Shown here: positions 39,221-49,586 of the stretch, in pieces | Numbering within the stretch: the first letter of the stretch is position 1 | Layout: each line of letters opens with the position of its first letter | Assembly: GCF_014268275.3 (NCBI RefSeq) | Contig: NZ_CP077084.1 | Location: 2,418,001 to 2,482,000, forward strand | Reading direction: 5' to 3' | Length of the DNA: 64,000 bases | DNA from: Pseudomonas tritici | GTDB taxonomy: Bacteria > Pseudomonadota > Gammaproteobacteria > Pseudomonadales > Pseudomonadaceae | Notes under the pieces: generated by a model | The model's input: the letters and a program-made list of their open reading frames with translations, nothing else | Databases searched by the model: none | Told to the model about the DNA's origin: nothing | Made by a program: the position numbers and the translations under genes

Positions 39221-40465
39221 ATGACCGAACAACACTGGGGCCCAACCATCAGTGGCGATATCGTTGTCATCGGCGGCGGCTCGGCGGGCATCGGCCTGGT
39301 GGCCAGCTTGCTCAAGCGCGACTCCCAGCTGAATATCACGCTGATCGAACCGAGCGAATACCATTGCTACCAGCCTGCCTGGACGTTGGTCGGCGGCGGC
39401 GCATACGACGTCAAAAAGACCCGCCGGCCCCTGGCCGACGTACTGCCCAATGGCGTCACCTGGGTGCAAGCCGCCGTCACCGAACTGCTGCCGGACGAGC
39501 AAACCCTGGTCCTCGACAGCGGCCAGCGCGTCAGCTGGAACAACCTGATCGTCTGCCCCGGCCTGCGCCTGGCCTGGGAAAAAGTCGAAGGGCTGCAGGA
39601 CACCCTCGGCCAGCATGGCGTGACGTCCAACTACAGCTACGAGCACGCGGCCTACACCTGGCAGCTGGTGCAGCAACTCAAGGGCGGCAAGGCGATCTTC
39701 ACCCAGCCGGCCATGCCGATCAAATGCGCGGGTGCACCGCAAAAGGCCATGTACCTGTCCTGCGATCACTGGCTAAAACAGGGCACTCTGAACAACATCG
39801 ACGTGGAATTCAACTTGGCCGGTGCAGCACTGTTTGGCGTGGCGACCTTTGTGCCGCCGTTGATGAAGTACGTGGAAAAATACAACGCCCGCCTGGCGTT
39901 CAACGCCAACCTGGTGAAAGTCGACGGCCCGGCCCGCAAGGCCTGGTTCGAAGTGAAAGACGCCGAAGGCAGTGTCAGCGTTGAAGAAAAATCCTTCGAC
40001 TTGCTGCACGTGGTCCCACCGCAAGTGTCCCCGGATTTCATCCGCCAAAGCCCACTGGCTGACGCTGCCGGCTGGTGCGAAGTGAACCCCCATAGCCTGC
40101 AACACTTGCGCTACCCGCACATCTTCGGCCTGGGTGATGTATGTGGCACCACCAACGCCAAGACCGCCGCCGCCGTGCGCAAGCAGATCGTGGTGGTCGC
40201 CGAGAATCTGCTGGCCCTGCGCAAGCAGGCGCCTCTGCCGCTCAAATACGACGGCTACGGCTCGTGCCCGTTGACGGTGGAGAAGGGCAAGGTGGTGCTG
40301 GCCGAGTTCGGCTACGGCGGCAAGTTGCTGCCGACCTTTCCCCTGGACCCGACCCAGGCCCGACGTTCGATGTGGTTCCTCAAGGCCACCTTGCTGCCGT
40401 GGTTCTACTGGAACGGCATGCTCAAGGGCCGCGAGTGGCTGACCCGTTTGAGCAAGGTGGACTGA
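39221..40465 (+). CDS. sqr: Sulfide:quinone reductase-like flavoprotein (type II)
   Basis: This 414-residue FAD protein has the dinucleotide motif GGGSAG at 18-23 and two spaced cysteines that fit the redox pair of type II SQR: C169 in IKCAGAPQK and C349 in [10 protein letters not shown]. The C-terminus has the amphipathic/aromatic segment [13 protein letters not shown], typical of membrane attachment. It oxidises sulfide to protein- or glutathione-bound persulfide and passes electrons to quinone. AGGCGA lies before the ATG. Its stop directly meets the start of the TauE-like permease gene. Confidence 0.88.
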   Translation: MTEQHWGPTISGDIVVIGGGSAGIGLVASLLKRDSQLNITLIEPSEYHCYQPAWTLVGGGAYDVKKTRRPLADVLPNGVTWVQAAVTELLPDEQTLVLDSGQRVSWNNLIVCPGLRLAWEKVEGLQDTLGQHGVTSNYSYEHAAYTWQLVQQLKGGKAIFTQPAMPIKCAGAPQKAMYLSCDHWLKQGTLNNIDVEFNLAGAALFGVATFVPPLMKYVEKYNARLAFNANLVKVDGPARKAWFEVKDAEGSVSVEEKSFDLLHVVPPQVSPDFIRQSPLADAAGWCEVNPHSLQHLRYPHIFGLGDVCGTTNAKTAAAVRKQIVVVAENLLALRKQAPLPLKYDGYGSCPLTVEKGKVVLAEFGYGGKLLPTFPLDPTQARRSMWFLKATLLPWFYWNGMLKGREWLTRLSKVD

Positions 40466-41272
40466 ATGCTGCTGGCCAGTGTGTTGGGATTATTGATGGG
40501 CCTGGTCATGGGCCTGACGGGCGCGGGTGGCGGCATCCTTGGCGTGCCGGCGCTGGTGCTGGGCTTGGGCATGAGCATGACCCAGGCTGCGCCGGTGTCG
40601 CTGCTTGCCGTCGGCGCGGCGGCAGCGGTGGGGGCGATCGACGGTTTGCGCCATGGCTTGGTGCGCTACCGCGCCGCGTTGCTGATTGCCTTGCTCGGCG
40701 CGCTGTTTTCGCCAGTGGGGGTGTTTCTCGCCCACCAGTTGCCGGAAGCGGTGTTGATGGGCCTGTTCAGCGGGTTGATGGTGCTGGTGGCCTGGCGCAT
40801 GTTGCAGCGCGAAAAGCGCGAGGCCGGGCCGAGTGACCATGGCACGGCGTCCTGGGGCCAGAAGAACTGCATGCTCAACCAGCAGACCGGGCGCTTCGCC
40901 TGGACCGCCAAATGCAGCGCGACCCTGGCCGCCCTCGGCGCTGTCACAGGGGCTGTATCGGGCTTGCTCGGCGTGGGCGGCGGCTTCCTCATCGTGCCGG
41001 CGTTCAAGCAACTGACCGATGTGCAGATGCGCGGGATTGTCGCCACCTCCCTGATGGTGATCAGCCTGCTCTCACTGGTCGGTGTGGCTGGCGCGTTTCA
41101 TGCTGGAGTGCGTATCGAGCCGGTGGGCTGGGTATTTATCGGCGCAAGCATCGTCGGCATGTTGGCGGGTCGACGCCTGTGTTCGGTCATCCCTGCGCGC
41201 ACCTTGCAGGTCGGGTTTGCCAGCCTGTGCGTACTGGTGGCCGCCGGGATGCTATTTAACGCCTTGCGCTGA
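40466..41272 (+). CDS. TauE/SafE family sulfite/sulfonate exporter
   Basis: The 268-residue inner-membrane protein has seven to eight hydrophobic segments and the repeated [20 protein letters not shown] and [18 protein letters not shown] motifs of the TauE/SafE (DUF81) family. The start codon follows the SQR stop with no gap, so the two are co-translated. Family members export sulfite or related sulfur anions. With SQR and the persulfide dioxygenase, export of sulfite made from sulfide is a sensible role. Confidence 0.87.
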   Translation: MLLASVLGLLMGLVMGLTGAGGGILGVPALVLGLGMSMTQAAPVSLLAVGAAAAVGAIDGLRHGLVRYRAALLIALLGALFSPVGVFLAHQLPEAVLMGLFSGLMVLVAWRMLQREKREAGPSDHGTASWGQKNCMLNQQTGRFAWTAKCSATLAALGAVTGAVSGLLGVGGGFLIVPAFKQLTDVQMRGIVATSLMVISLLSLVGVAGAFHAGVRIEPVGWVFIGASIVGMLAGRRLCSVIPARTLQVGFASLCVLVAAGMLFNALR

Positions 41273-41275
41273 ACC

Positions 41276-41303
41276 TGTGATGAGGGAGCAGGCTCCCTCA
41301 CAC
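41276..41303. terminator. Short palindrome between convergent genes
   Basis: TGAGGGAGC and GCTCCCTCA form a perfect 9-base stem with a two-base centre at 41281-41300, between the stops of the TauE-like and YceH genes. No T run follows on either strand, so it may be a shared 3' stabiliser or a REP remnant and not a true terminator. Confidence 0.5.
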
Positions 41304-41314
41304 CGAGGATGCCG

Positions 41315-41962
41315 TCAGGCCTTTTCTAACTGAGCCAGCCGTTCTTCAAGCGCCGCGATCCGCGCTTCAAGTTCTTCAAGGCGGTCTACCGAAACCCCAG
41401 CCCCGCGCTCCACCGGACTGCCACGCGCCGCGAGTATCAATTCGATATCAGCCGGATCACCCAGCGCATGGGTGTAGCGATCTTCGCGCTGGCCCGCCTG
41501 ACGCGGCACCAACACCGCCAGCCCTCGCGCAATCAGGCGCTCAAGCTGATGCACCACCTGTTCGGCATCTTCAAAATCATGCATGCGCCCGCTGCGGGTG
41601 AGCAGTTCATTGACGGTCTGCGGCCCGCGCAAAAACAGCAGCCCGGTCAGGATCACCTGGGCCGGCACCAGTTCCAGCGCCTTGTCCACGCGATGCTCCC
41701 AGCGGTCGGCGCGGCTGCCCATCACCAGGCGGGTAAAACCTTGGCCTTCCAGCGCGCGCAGGCTTTGGCCGACCTGGCCCTGGCTCAGGTTCATCACCGG
41801 CTCGCGGCTGGTCTTCTGGTTACAGGCCAGGACCAAGGCATTGAGGGTCAGGGGATAGGTTTCCGGGTTGGTCGCCTGTTTTTCGATCAGGCAGCCCAAG
41901 ACGCGGATTTCCGTGCTGTTCAGGCGCGGCTCAGGGGGGTCGGTGTCGTGCTCGGCGGTCAT
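41315..41962 (-). CDS. yceH: YceH family protein (DUF480)
   Basis: The 215-residue cytosolic protein starts with two winged-helix-like units ([20 protein letters not shown] and [20 protein letters not shown]) and ends in a predicted coiled coil ([23 protein letters not shown]). This is the DUF480/YceH layout; function is not established beyond a likely DNA-binding fold. It is divergent from the DUF1993 gene. Confidence 0.9.
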   Translation of the reverse strand: MTAEHDTDPPEPRLNSTEIRVLGCLIEKQATNPETYPLTLNALVLACNQKTSREPVMNLSQGQVGQSLRALEGQGFTRLVMGSRADRWEHRVDKALELVPAQVILTGLLFLRGPQTVNELLTRSGRMHDFEDAEQVVHQLERLIARGLAVLVPRQAGQREDRYTHALGDPADIELILAARGSPVERGAGVSVDRLEELEARIAALEERLAQLEKA

Positions 41963-42077
41963 CGCGCTTTCCCTATGCAGTGAACTGCCTAGCCTAATCC
42001 TGAAAAAATAAAAGACAAGCGACGGGCATGGCTATAATCGCCGCTGGTTCCAATCCTGCCATTACCGCGAGACAGCC

Positions 42078-42587
42078 ATGACTATTTCCCTGTACGCCGC
42101 TTCCATCCCAGTCTTCAAGCAAATGCTCACCGCCCTGAGCGGCGTGTTGACCAAAGCCGAAGCCCACGCCACCGCCAAGAACATCGAGCCCAACGCCTTG
42201 CTGCAAGCGCGCCTGTTCCCGGACATGTTCCAACTGGTACGCCAGGTGCAGATCGCCGTCGACTTCGCCAAGGGCGTTTCCGCGCGCCTGGCCGAGATTG
42301 AAGTGCCGAAATATGAAGATAACGAAGTCACCTTCGCCGACCTGCAAGCGCTGATCGCCAAGGTCCTGGCGTTTATCGACACCCTCAAGCCTGAGCAAAT
42401 CGACGGCAAGGAAGGCATCGAGATCATCACTCGCCCAGGCACGCCTAAAGAGAAGCGCTTCAGCGGCCAGTCCTACCTGCTGACCTATGGCCTGCCGCAG
42501 TTCTTCTTCCACGTCACCACGGCTTACGCCTTGCTGCGTCACAACGGTGTGGAAGTGGGCAAGCGCGACTACATGGGCGCGTTCTAA
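42078..42587 (+). CDS. DUF1993 domain-containing protein
   Basis: This 169-residue helical protein starts MTISLYAASIPVFKQMLTAL and contains ALLQARLFPDMFQLVRQVQI and FFFHVTTAYALLRHNGVEVG. The pattern matches the DUF1993 family, related to DinB-like four-helix bundles that may bind a metal through histidines. No biochemical role is established. A strong terminator follows at once. Confidence 0.85.
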   Translation: MTISLYAASIPVFKQMLTALSGVLTKAEAHATAKNIEPNALLQARLFPDMFQLVRQVQIAVDFAKGVSARLAEIEVPKYEDNEVTFADLQALIAKVLAFIDTLKPEQIDGKEGIEIITRPGTPKEKRFSGQSYLLTYGLPQFFFHVTTAYALLRHNGVEVGKRDYMGAF

Positions 42588-42594
42588 ACACCCA

Positions 42595-42640
42595 TAAAAA
42601 AACCGGGGCGGTTCATTCAAGAATCGCCCCGGTTTTTTTA
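42595..42640. terminator. Bidirectional intrinsic terminator
   Basis: A run of A, a perfect stem AACCGGGGCG/CGCCCCGGTT and a run of T form a symmetrical rho-independent terminator between the convergent DUF1993 and sstT genes. It should work on both strands. Confidence 0.93.
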
Positions 42641-42650
42641 TACGCGGCGT

Positions 42651-43871
42651 TTAAGCCGGTTGTTCTTCTTTGCCCAGGCATGCAGCTGCGGTGAACAGCA
42701 CATCAGTGGACGAATTGAGGGCTGTTTCCGCCGAATCCTGCAGCACGCCGATGATGAAGCCTACGGCCACTACCTGCATGGCGATTTCACTGGGAATGCC
42801 AAACAGGCTGCACGCCAGCGGGATCAACAGCAACGAACCGCCCGCGACGCCGGATGCGCCGCAGGCGCAGATGGCTGCAACCACGCTGAGCAGCACGGCG
42901 GTGGGCAGGTCGACGGCGATGCCCAAGGTGTGCACGGCGGCCAGGGTCAGCACGGTGATGGTGATCGCGGCACCGGCCATGTTGATGGTGGCACCGAGCG
43001 GGATCGACACCGAGTAGGTGTCTTCATGCAGGCCCAGGCGCTTGCTCAACGCCAGGTTGACCGGGATATTCGCTGCCGAGCTGCGGGTGAAGAACGCGGT
43101 GATGCCGCTTTCGCGCAGGCACAGCAGCACCAGCGGGTAAGGGTTGCGGCGCAGTTTCCAGAAGACGATGGCCGGGTTGATCACCAGCGCCACAAACAGC
43201 ATGCAGCCGATCAGCACCACCAGCAGGTGGGCATAGCCGAGCAGGGCGCCGAAACCGGAAGTGGCCAGGGTCGAGGCCACCAGGCCAAAAATGCCCAGCG
43301 GCGCAAAGCGGATCACCACGCGTACGATCAGCGTGACGCCGTTGGACAAGTCATCCAGTACCGTGCGGGTGGTTTCGCCCGCATGGCGAATGGCAATGCC
43401 CATGCCGATGGCCCAGGCCAGGATGCCGATGAAGTTGGCATTCATCAGTGCGCTGATCGGGTTGTCCACCACACTCAGCAACAAACTTTGCAACACCTCG
43501 CCGATACCACCAGGGGCACTGACCGTCGCATCGTGGGTAGCGAGCACCAGCGGCGAGGGGAACAGTGTGCTGGCGATCACGGCGACCACGGCGGCGGCAA
43601 ACGTGCCCAGCAGGTACAGGAACAGAATCGGTTTGATATGGGTTTCCTGGCCATGCTTATGGTTGGCGATCGACGCCATCACCAGTACAAACACCAGGAT
43701 CGGTGCCACAGCCTTGAGCGCCGCGACGAACACCTTGCCGATAAACCCGGTGGTTTTCGCCGCCTCGGGCAGCAGCAAGGCCAGCAGAATGCCCGCGATC
43801 AGGCCAATGACGATTTGCGTGACCAGGCTGACGCGCGCGAGTCGTTGCAGGAGGGAAGGGGCAGCAGTCAT
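42651..43871 (-). CDS. sstT: Serine/threonine:Na+ symporter SstT
   Basis: This 406-residue member of the dicarboxylate/amino acid:cation symporter family has eight transmembrane segments and two re-entrant loops. Diagnostic stretches are [18 protein letters not shown] (serine-rich loop), [20 protein letters not shown] and [20 protein letters not shown]. Both length and motifs match SstT, which imports serine and threonine with sodium. It stands alone, between a shared terminator and the divergent MFS gene. Confidence 0.93.
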   Translation of the reverse strand: MTAAPSLLQRLARVSLVTQIVIGLIAGILLALLLPEAAKTTGFIGKVFVAALKAVAPILVFVLVMASIANHKHGQETHIKPILFLYLLGTFAAAVVAVIASTLFPSPLVLATHDATVSAPGGIGEVLQSLLLSVVDNPISALMNANFIGILAWAIGMGIAIRHAGETTRTVLDDLSNGVTLIVRVVIRFAPLGIFGLVASTLATSGFGALLGYAHLLVVLIGCMLFVALVINPAIVFWKLRRNPYPLVLLCLRESGITAFFTRSSAANIPVNLALSKRLGLHEDTYSVSIPLGATINMAGAAITITVLTLAAVHTLGIAVDLPTAVLLSVVAAICACGASGVAGGSLLLIPLACSLFGIPSEIAMQVVAVGFIIGVLQDSAETALNSSTDVLFTAAACLGKEEQPA

Positions 43872-44110
43872 AAGCAGTTGTCTCTAGTTTTTTTAGTAGG
43901 GCGCAGCATTGCAAGCAGGAAGGGTATGGGAAGCAGGTGCGGAGTCTAACATGCTGTAGGAAATGTCCCTGCCGGTGCGGCATTCCGTCACCCGCGTTCT
44001 CAGGTTTTCGCCTGGCCGGACAGACTCTGTTAAGATTCTCGCCTCTCACGTTTCCTATCCTTCAGCGAGCCCTTCGGGTTGTCGTTGATGTCGTTGTTTC
44101 TGGAGTTTTC

Positions 44111-45265
44111 ATGTTGTTTCCTATCCTGCTGCTGTCGGCTGCCGGCTTCACTGTGCTGACCACAGAATTCGTCATTGTCGGCCTGTTGCCGTCCATTGCC
44201 CGCGACCTGAATGTCAGCGTGTCCCAGGCCGGGCTGCTGGTGACGTTGTTTGCGTTCACCGTGGCGGCGTTCGGCCCGTTTCTGACGGCCTATTGCGCGC
44301 GTTTCCCACGCAAGCGGCTGTTTATCAGCATTTTGATCATGTTTGGCGTGGCGAATACCGTGGCGGCACTGGCACCGAACATCTGGGTGATGGCGGTGGC
44401 GCGTTTGATTCCGGCGCTGGGTTTGCCGGTGTTCTGGGCCCTGGCCAGTGAAACGGCGGTGGACATCGTCGGCCCCGAGTTCGCTGGGCGCGCCATCGAG
44501 AAGATTGGTTTCGGTATCGTCTGCGCCACGGTGTTCGGCATTCCGGTGGGCACGCTGATTTCCGACATGTTCGGCTGGCGCAGCGCGTTTGCCATTCTCG
44601 CGGTGGTGGCGGTGGCCAAGGCCTTGTTGTTGTTTATCTACCTGCCAGTGACGGCGCCGAAGAACGATGAAGTGACGTTGCGCTCGCAATTCAAGATATT
44701 GCGCAACCCGCTGATGCAGGGCCATATCCTGCTGTCGATCCTGGTATTCAGCGGCATGTTCACCGCTTACACCTACCTGGCAGACATCCTTGAGCGCCTG
44801 GCCGGGTTCGATGGCACGTTGGTGGGCTGGTGCTTGATGGGCTTTGGCGCGGTCGGTCTGATTGGCAATTCATTGGGTGGGCGCGCGGTGGATCGCCATC
44901 CGTTGATCGCGTCCATGGTGTTCTGCGGCTTCATGATCGCCGGCATGGTGGCACTGGTGCCGGCGATTCACTCCACTGTCGGCCTGGCGGCAGCGATGGC
45001 GGTGTGGGGCGTGACCCAGGCGGCGATGTTCCTGGTCAGCCATGTACGGCTGATGAAAGCCGCGCCCCATGCGCCTGCGTTTGCTGCATCGCTGAATATT
45101 GCCGGGGCCAATCTGGGGATCGGGCTGGGGGCGCTGGTCGGCGGCCATGTGATCGACACACTCGGCCTGGGCAGCCTGGGTTTTGCGGCGTCCGGGTTTA
45201 TCCTGGTGTCGATCCTGCTGGCATTGTGGCTGATGACGGCGAAATCGGTGTCGACCTGTGCCTGA
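44111..45265 (+). CDS. MFS transporter, DHA1 family
   Basis: I start at ATG 44111 with TGGAG 5 bases upstream, giving 384 residues and 12 hydrophobic segments; a longer frame has a poor N-terminus. The N-terminal TEFVIVGLLPSIARDLNVSV and LLVTLFAFTVAAFGPFLTAY are typical of DHA1 sugar-efflux/arabinose-type or drug exporters. It converges on the NhaR-like regulator gene with a 9-base gap. Substrate unknown. Confidence 0.85.
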   Translation: MLFPILLLSAAGFTVLTTEFVIVGLLPSIARDLNVSVSQAGLLVTLFAFTVAAFGPFLTAYCARFPRKRLFISILIMFGVANTVAALAPNIWVMAVARLIPALGLPVFWALASETAVDIVGPEFAGRAIEKIGFGIVCATVFGIPVGTLISDMFGWRSAFAILAVVAVAKALLLFIYLPVTAPKNDEVTLRSQFKILRNPLMQGHILLSILVFSGMFTAYTYLADILERLAGFDGTLVGWCLMGFGAVGLIGNSLGGRAVDRHPLIASMVFCGFMIAGMVALVPAIHSTVGLAAAMAVWGVTQAAMFLVSHVRLMKAAPHAPAFAASLNIAGANLGIGLGALVGGHVIDTLGLGSLGFAASGFILVSILLALWLMTAKSVSTCA

Positions 45266-45274
45266 TTCATGTGG

Positions 45275-46186
45275 TCAGGGCAGGGTGGTAAACAACTCGC
45301 GTCTGGCCCCCTCGGTAATCGCCACGATACCGGGGTGCTTGACCTTGCGTTCCACCGAGATCGCGTAGAAGGATTCGGTCACCGCGACGGTCTGGCCAAT
45401 CAGTGCAACGCCATACTGGCGCACCACCTCATCGGCGATCACGCTGGGAGCGATAAAGATCCCGCTGCCGGACTGGCCAAACGCCTGCATCAAGGCGCTG
45501 TCATCGAACTCACCGATGATCCGTGGTTGAATCTGTTGCTCGGCAAACCAGCGCTGCAAACGGCTGCGGACGACGGTTTCCGCCCCCGGAATCAATAGCG
45601 GTGCGCCGTGCAGGCACTGTGGAAAATCGCCGCCATATCTGTCAGCCAAGGCTTGGGTGGCGAAAAAACTGATGCCACATTCTCCCAGCTTCTGGCTGTA
45701 GCCTTTGATATCCAGGTGCGTCGGCATGGGGCTGTCGGAAATCACCAGGTCCAGGCGCTGGATCGCCAGGTCAGCCAGCAGGCGTTCGAGTTTGTCCTCG
45801 CGGCAGGTGATGCGGATCGGCTCGCTCAGCTCCATGGTCGGCGCGATCAGCCGGTAGACGATGGATTTGGGCACCACGTCCGCCACCCCGACGCGAAACT
45901 GGATCTGTTGTTCGTCGGGTTGTGCGCGCAGCATGGCTTCCAATTCATTACCGGTCTGGAACATCTGCTCGGCATACGGCAAAGCCTGGCGCCCGGCTTC
46001 AGTCAGCTCCAACTGGCGACCGACGCGCTGAAACAGCGCGACACCAAAGGTCTGCTCAAGCAGGCTGATCTGCCCGCTGATGGTCTGGGGCGTGAGGTTA
46101 AGCTGCTCACAGGCGCGCACGATGCTGCCAGTCTTGGCCACCACCCAGAAGTAGTGCAGTTGTCGGTAATTGAGCATGGCGGCCAT
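45275..46186 (-). CDS. LysR family regulator, NhaR-like
   Basis: I use ATG 46186 (303 residues); ATG 46177 is also possible. The N-terminal helix-turn-helix MLNYRQLHYFWVVAKTGSIV...LTPQTISGQISLLEQTFG closely fits the NhaR branch, and the C-terminal effector domain contains EDKLERLLADLAIQRLDLVI. NhaR activates a Na+/H+ antiporter gene in E. coli, but no antiporter is encoded here, so the target is unknown. It is divergent from a small lipoprotein gene. Confidence 0.85.
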   Translation of the reverse strand: MAAMLNYRQLHYFWVVAKTGSIVRACEQLNLTPQTISGQISLLEQTFGVALFQRVGRQLELTEAGRQALPYAEQMFQTGNELEAMLRAQPDEQQIQFRVGVADVVPKSIVYRLIAPTMELSEPIRITCREDKLERLLADLAIQRLDLVISDSPMPTHLDIKGYSQKLGECGISFFATQALADRYGGDFPQCLHGAPLLIPGAETVVRSRLQRWFAEQQIQPRIIGEFDDSALMQAFGQSGSGIFIAPSVIADEVVRQYGVALIGQTVAVTESFYAISVERKVKHPGIVAITEGARRELFTTLP

Positions 46187-46311
46187 CACTTCGTAAAAAC
46201 CGAAGTATACTCGAGAAAAATACGAATTTTCCTGAACTGTTCTCCTGCATAGAATGCCTCGCTATCGCGGGGCCACTATTTGGACCCAATGGTTCTAACG
46301 AGGAATACATC

Positions 46312-46563
46312 ATGAAACTCAATTCTCTGGGCGCGGCATCGTTGCTTGCGCTTTCATTGGTAGTGATCAGTGGGTGTGATCAGGTCGAAAAAAGCGCACA
46401 GCAAGTGTTGGGCAAGGCTACCGAGTCGGCCAAGCAAGCGATCGATGACACCCACAAAGCCGCCGAACAGGCATTGAGTGAAGCGACAAACGGCCTGATC
46501 ACCCCGCAGAAGAAGGATGATCAGCAAGAGAAAGAATCAGAATCGAACAGTAAAGAAGCCTAA
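46312..46563 (+). CDS. Small predicted lipoprotein
   Basis: The 83-residue protein has a lipoprotein signal with lipobox ISGC, giving a lipidated Cys at 22. The mature part is a charged, helix-prone chain (QVEKSAQQVLGKATESAK and so on) with a Lys/Glu-rich tail. Such chains occur in small envelope stress or Lpp-like lipoproteins, but I do not recognise the family. GAGGAA lies before the ATG. It sits 41 bases upstream of the TerC gene on the same strand and may be co-transcribed. Confidence 0.8.
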   Translation: MKLNSLGAASLLALSLVVISGCDQVEKSAQQVLGKATESAKQAIDDTHKAAEQALSEATNGLITPQKKDDQQEKESESNSKEA

Positions 46564-46604
46564 CTTCCCGCACTTAATTTCCCGCACAACGTCAGGACTG
46601 ACCT

Positions 46605-47354
46605 ATGGATTACCTGTTACAGCTGGCTGCCAGCCCCACCGCCTGGGTTGCCCTGGCCACCTTGATCGTCATGGAAATCGTGCTCGGCATCGATAACCTG
46701 ATCTTTATCTCGATCCTCACCAACAAGCTGCCGGAGAAGCATCGGGCCAAGGCACGGCGCATTGGTATCAGCATGGCGTTGATATTGCGCCTGGGCTTGT
46801 TGAGCACCATCGCGTTTATCGTGCAACTGACCACGCCGGTATTCGAAGTACTCGGCCAGGGTTTCTCGTGGAAGGACATGATCCTGATCGCCGGTGGCCT
46901 GTTCCTGGTGTGGAAGGCGACCACCGAGATCCACCACAGCATGGACCCCGAGCCAGAAGAGAAGGCCAGCGTCGGCAATACGGTAGCCATCGGTTTCGCC
47001 GCGGCCATCGGGCAGATCCTGTTGCTTGACCTGGTGTTCTCCATCGACAGCATCATCACCGCCGTGGGCATGACCGAGCACTTGCCGATCATGATCATTG
47101 CCGTGGTGACCTCGGTGATCGTGATGCTGGTGGCGGCCGAGCCGTTGGCCAAGTTCATCAATGACAACCCGACCGTGGTGATGTTGGCCCTGGGCTTCCT
47201 GATCATGATCGGTATGACGTTGATCGCCGAAGGCTTCGGTGCCCATGTGCCTAAAGGCTACGTGTACGCGGCCATGGCGTTCTCGGCGGCAATCGAGTGC
47301 TTGAACATCGCCCGACGCAACCGCCACAAGCGCCTGCTCGCCGCGCGGCAATAA
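46605..47354 (+). CDS. TerC family integral membrane protein
   Basis: This 249-residue protein has about seven hydrophobic segments with the family hallmarks [20 protein letters not shown] and [18 protein letters not shown], whose acidic residues are in membrane helices and may bind cations. TerC proteins are linked to metal (Mn2+) export and metalation of secreted proteins, and to tellurite resistance in ter operons. No other ter gene is near. Related YgdQ/YoaE proteins have the same domain. Confidence 0.88.
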   Translation: MDYLLQLAASPTAWVALATLIVMEIVLGIDNLIFISILTNKLPEKHRAKARRIGISMALILRLGLLSTIAFIVQLTTPVFEVLGQGFSWKDMILIAGGLFLVWKATTEIHHSMDPEPEEKASVGNTVAIGFAAAIGQILLLDLVFSIDSIITAVGMTEHLPIMIIAVVTSVIVMLVAAEPLAKFINDNPTVVMLALGFLIMIGMTLIAEGFGAHVPKGYVYAAMAFSAAIECLNIARRNRHKRLLAARQ

Positions 47355-47368
47355 CGGCTGACACGTAA

Positions 47369-47406
47369 AGGCCGGCTGTGCTCACAAGAGCCCAGCCGGC
47401 TTTTTG
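47369..47406 (+). terminator. Intrinsic terminator after the TerC gene
   Basis: GCCGGCTG (47371-47378) and CAGCCGGC (47393-47400) pair, followed by TTTTT. This should end the lipoprotein-terC transcript just before selD. Confidence 0.88.
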
Positions 47407-47448
47407 CTGTCTGTTAGAATCCGCGCACTTGATAGCGTGAGGTCCACC

Positions 47449-48483
47449 ATGAACGAGCCGATTCGCCTTACCCAGTACAGCCACGGCGCAGGGTGTGGCT
47501 GCAAGATTTCGCCGCAGGTCCTGGAAGTGATCCTCGCCGGCAGCGGCGCACAGAACCTCGACCCCAACCTGTGGGTGGGCAACGCCTCCCGGGACGACGC
47601 AGCGGTGTACGCCATCGACGACGAGCGCGGCGTGGTCTCCACCACTGATTTTTTCATGCCGATTGTCGATGATCCTTTCGACTTCGGCCGCATCGCCGCC
47701 ACCAATGCGATCAGCGACATCTATGCCATGGGCGGCGACCCATTGATGGCCATCGCGATCCTCGGCTGGCCGGTCAATGTCCTGGCGCCGGAAGTTGCCC
47801 GGGAAGTGATCCGGGGTGGCCGTTCCGTGTGCGACGAAGCCGGCATTCCCCTGGCCGGCGGCCACTCCATCGATGCCCCGGAACCGATCTTCGGGCTGGC
47901 CGTGACCGGCATCGTGCAAAAGCGCCATATGAAGCGCAATGACACCGCCACCGCGGGTTGCCGGTTGTACCTGACCAAGCCCCTGGGCATCGGCATCCTC
48001 ACCACCGCCGAAAAAAAGGGCAAGCTGCGCGAGGCGGACATCGGCCTGGCCCGCGACTGGATGTGCACCCTCAATAAGCCGGGTAGCCGTTTCGGTAAAT
48101 TGGCGGGTGTCACCGCCATGACCGATGTCACCGGTTTCGGTCTTTTAGGTCATTTGGTGGAAATGGCTGACGGCAGTGGCGTGACTGCCCGTATCGAATA
48201 CAACAAAGTCCCACGCCTGCCGGGGATCGAGGACTACCTCGACCAGGGCTGCATGCCCGGTGGCACCTTGCGCAACTTTGACAGCTATTCAAGCAAGCTC
48301 GGGCGCCTGCAGGAATTGCACAAGCGAGTGCTGTGCGACCCACAGACCAGTGGGGGGCTGTTGATCGCTGTGACCCCGCAAGGCGATGCCGAATTTCACA
48401 CGGTAGCTGCCGAACTGGGCTTGAACCTTGAGCCGATCGGCGAATTGGTTGAGCGACAGACCCACGCGGTAGAGGTGTTCTGA
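47449..48483 (+). CDS. selD: Selenide, water dikinase
   Basis: The start is ATG 47449 ([19 protein letters not shown]), giving 344 residues. The catalytic pair is C16 and K19 (C17/K20 in E. coli); the active site is cysteine, not selenocysteine. It makes selenophosphate from selenide and ATP. The stop overlaps the mnmH start (TGATG). Nothing else for selenocysteine (selA, selB, tRNA-Sec) is in the window, so the local use is selenouridine in tRNA. Confidence 0.95.
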   Translation: MNEPIRLTQYSHGAGCGCKISPQVLEVILAGSGAQNLDPNLWVGNASRDDAAVYAIDDERGVVSTTDFFMPIVDDPFDFGRIAATNAISDIYAMGGDPLMAIAILGWPVNVLAPEVAREVIRGGRSVCDEAGIPLAGGHSIDAPEPIFGLAVTGIVQKRHMKRNDTATAGCRLYLTKPLGIGILTTAEKKGKLREADIGLARDWMCTLNKPGSRFGKLAGVTAMTDVTGFGLLGHLVEMADGSGVTARIEYNKVPRLPGIEDYLDQGCMPGGTLRNFDSYSSKLGRLQELHKRVLCDPQTSGGLLIAVTPQGDAEFHTVAAELGLNLEPIGELVERQTHAVEVF

Positions 48484-49586
48484 TGGCAATGGATATCACC
48501 GACTACCGCGACATCTTTCTGAGTGACCGGCCGATGATGGACACCCGCGCGCCGGTCGAATTCGCCAAGGGGGCATTCCCTGGCGTGATCAACCTGCCGT
48601 TGATGACCGACGACGAGCGCCAGCAGGTCGGCACCTGCTACAAGCAGCAGGGTCAGCAGGCGGCAATTGTGCTGGGCCACGCATTGGTGTCCGGGGCGAT
48701 CAAGGCCGAACGCATCGAACAATGGGCACGGTTCGCCCTGGCCAATCCCGATGGGTACCTGTACTGCTTTCGTGGCGGGCTGCGCTCGCAGATCGTGCAG
48801 CAATGGCTGAAAACCGAAGCCGGTATCGAGTATCCGCGCGTCGGCGGCGGCTACAAGGCCATGCGTAGCTTTCTTTTGGAGACGGTCGAACAGGCCACCG
48901 CGCAGTGTGATTTCGTGCTGCTGGGCGGCATGACCGGCACCGGCAAGACCGAAGTCCTGGGCCAGTTGCGCAACGCCCTGGACCTGGAAGGCCACGCCAA
49001 CCACCGCGGCTCAAGCTTCGGCAAACGGGCCACGGCGCAACCGTCCAACATCGATTTCGAAAACCGCCTGGCCGTGGACGTGTTGAAAAAACGTGCGGCA
49101 GGTATCGAGCAGTTTGTGGTCGAGGACGAGAGCCGCATGATCGGCAGTTGTGCGTTGCCCTTGCCGTTGCACAAGGGCATGCAGACATTCCCGATGGTGT
49201 GGCTGCAAGACAGCGTCGAAGGCCGGGTCGAACGGATCCTGCGCGATTACGTGGTCGACCTGTGCGCCGAATTCATCGCAGTGTTTGGCGAGCGGGGCCA
49301 GGCGTTGTTTGCCGAACGCCTGACCCAGAGCCTCGCCAATATCCACAAGCGCCTGGGGGGCGAGCGGTTCCAACGGTTGCAGGTACTTTTGCAGCACGCC
49401 CTGGCGGAACAGGCGCGCAGTGGTTCGGTGGACCTGCATCGCGGTTGGATCGAAGGGTTATTGCGCGAATATTACGACCCGATGTACGCCTTCCAGCGGG
49501 AAAGCAAAGGCGCACGCATCGAGTTCGCCGGGGATCAGGACGCCGTCGTGGCGTATTTGCGCGAGCGCGCCCTGATCACAAGATAA
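48483..49586 (+). CDS. mnmH: tRNA 2-selenouridine synthase
   Basis: This 367-residue protein combines an N-terminal rhodanese domain with the active cysteine C95 in [10 protein letters not shown] and a P-loop domain with [10 protein letters not shown] at about 148-157. It replaces the sulfur of 2-thiouridine at tRNA position 34 with selenium from SelD, through a geranylated intermediate. Overlap with selD makes a compact two-gene operon. Its last 11 bases overlap the convergent permease gene. Confidence 0.95.
   Translation: MAMDITDYRDIFLSDRPMMDTRAPVEFAKGAFPGVINLPLMTDDERQQVGTCYKQQGQQAAIVLGHALVSGAIKAERIEQWARFALANPDGYLYCFRGGLRSQIVQQWLKTEAGIEYPRVGGGYKAMRSFLLETVEQATAQCDFVLLGGMTGTGKTEVLGQLRNALDLEGHANHRGSSFGKRATAQPSNIDFENRLAVDVLKKRAAGIEQFVVEDESRMIGSCALPLPLHKGMQTFPMVWLQDSVEGRVERILRDYVVDLCAEFIAVFGERGQALFAERLTQSLANIHKRLGGERFQRLQVLLQHALAEQARSGSVDLHRGWIEGLLREYYDPMYAFQRESKGARIEFAGDQDAVVAYLRERALITR

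Noticed and set aside
39053..39769. N-terminal extension of the persulfide dioxygenase across the SQR gene
   Set aside because: It is antisense to a solid SQR gene and has no homology-like features; ATG 39052 gives the usual length.
46190..46604. yybP-ykoY (manganese) riboswitch before terC
   Set aside because: The leaders are too short and I see no matching conserved elements.
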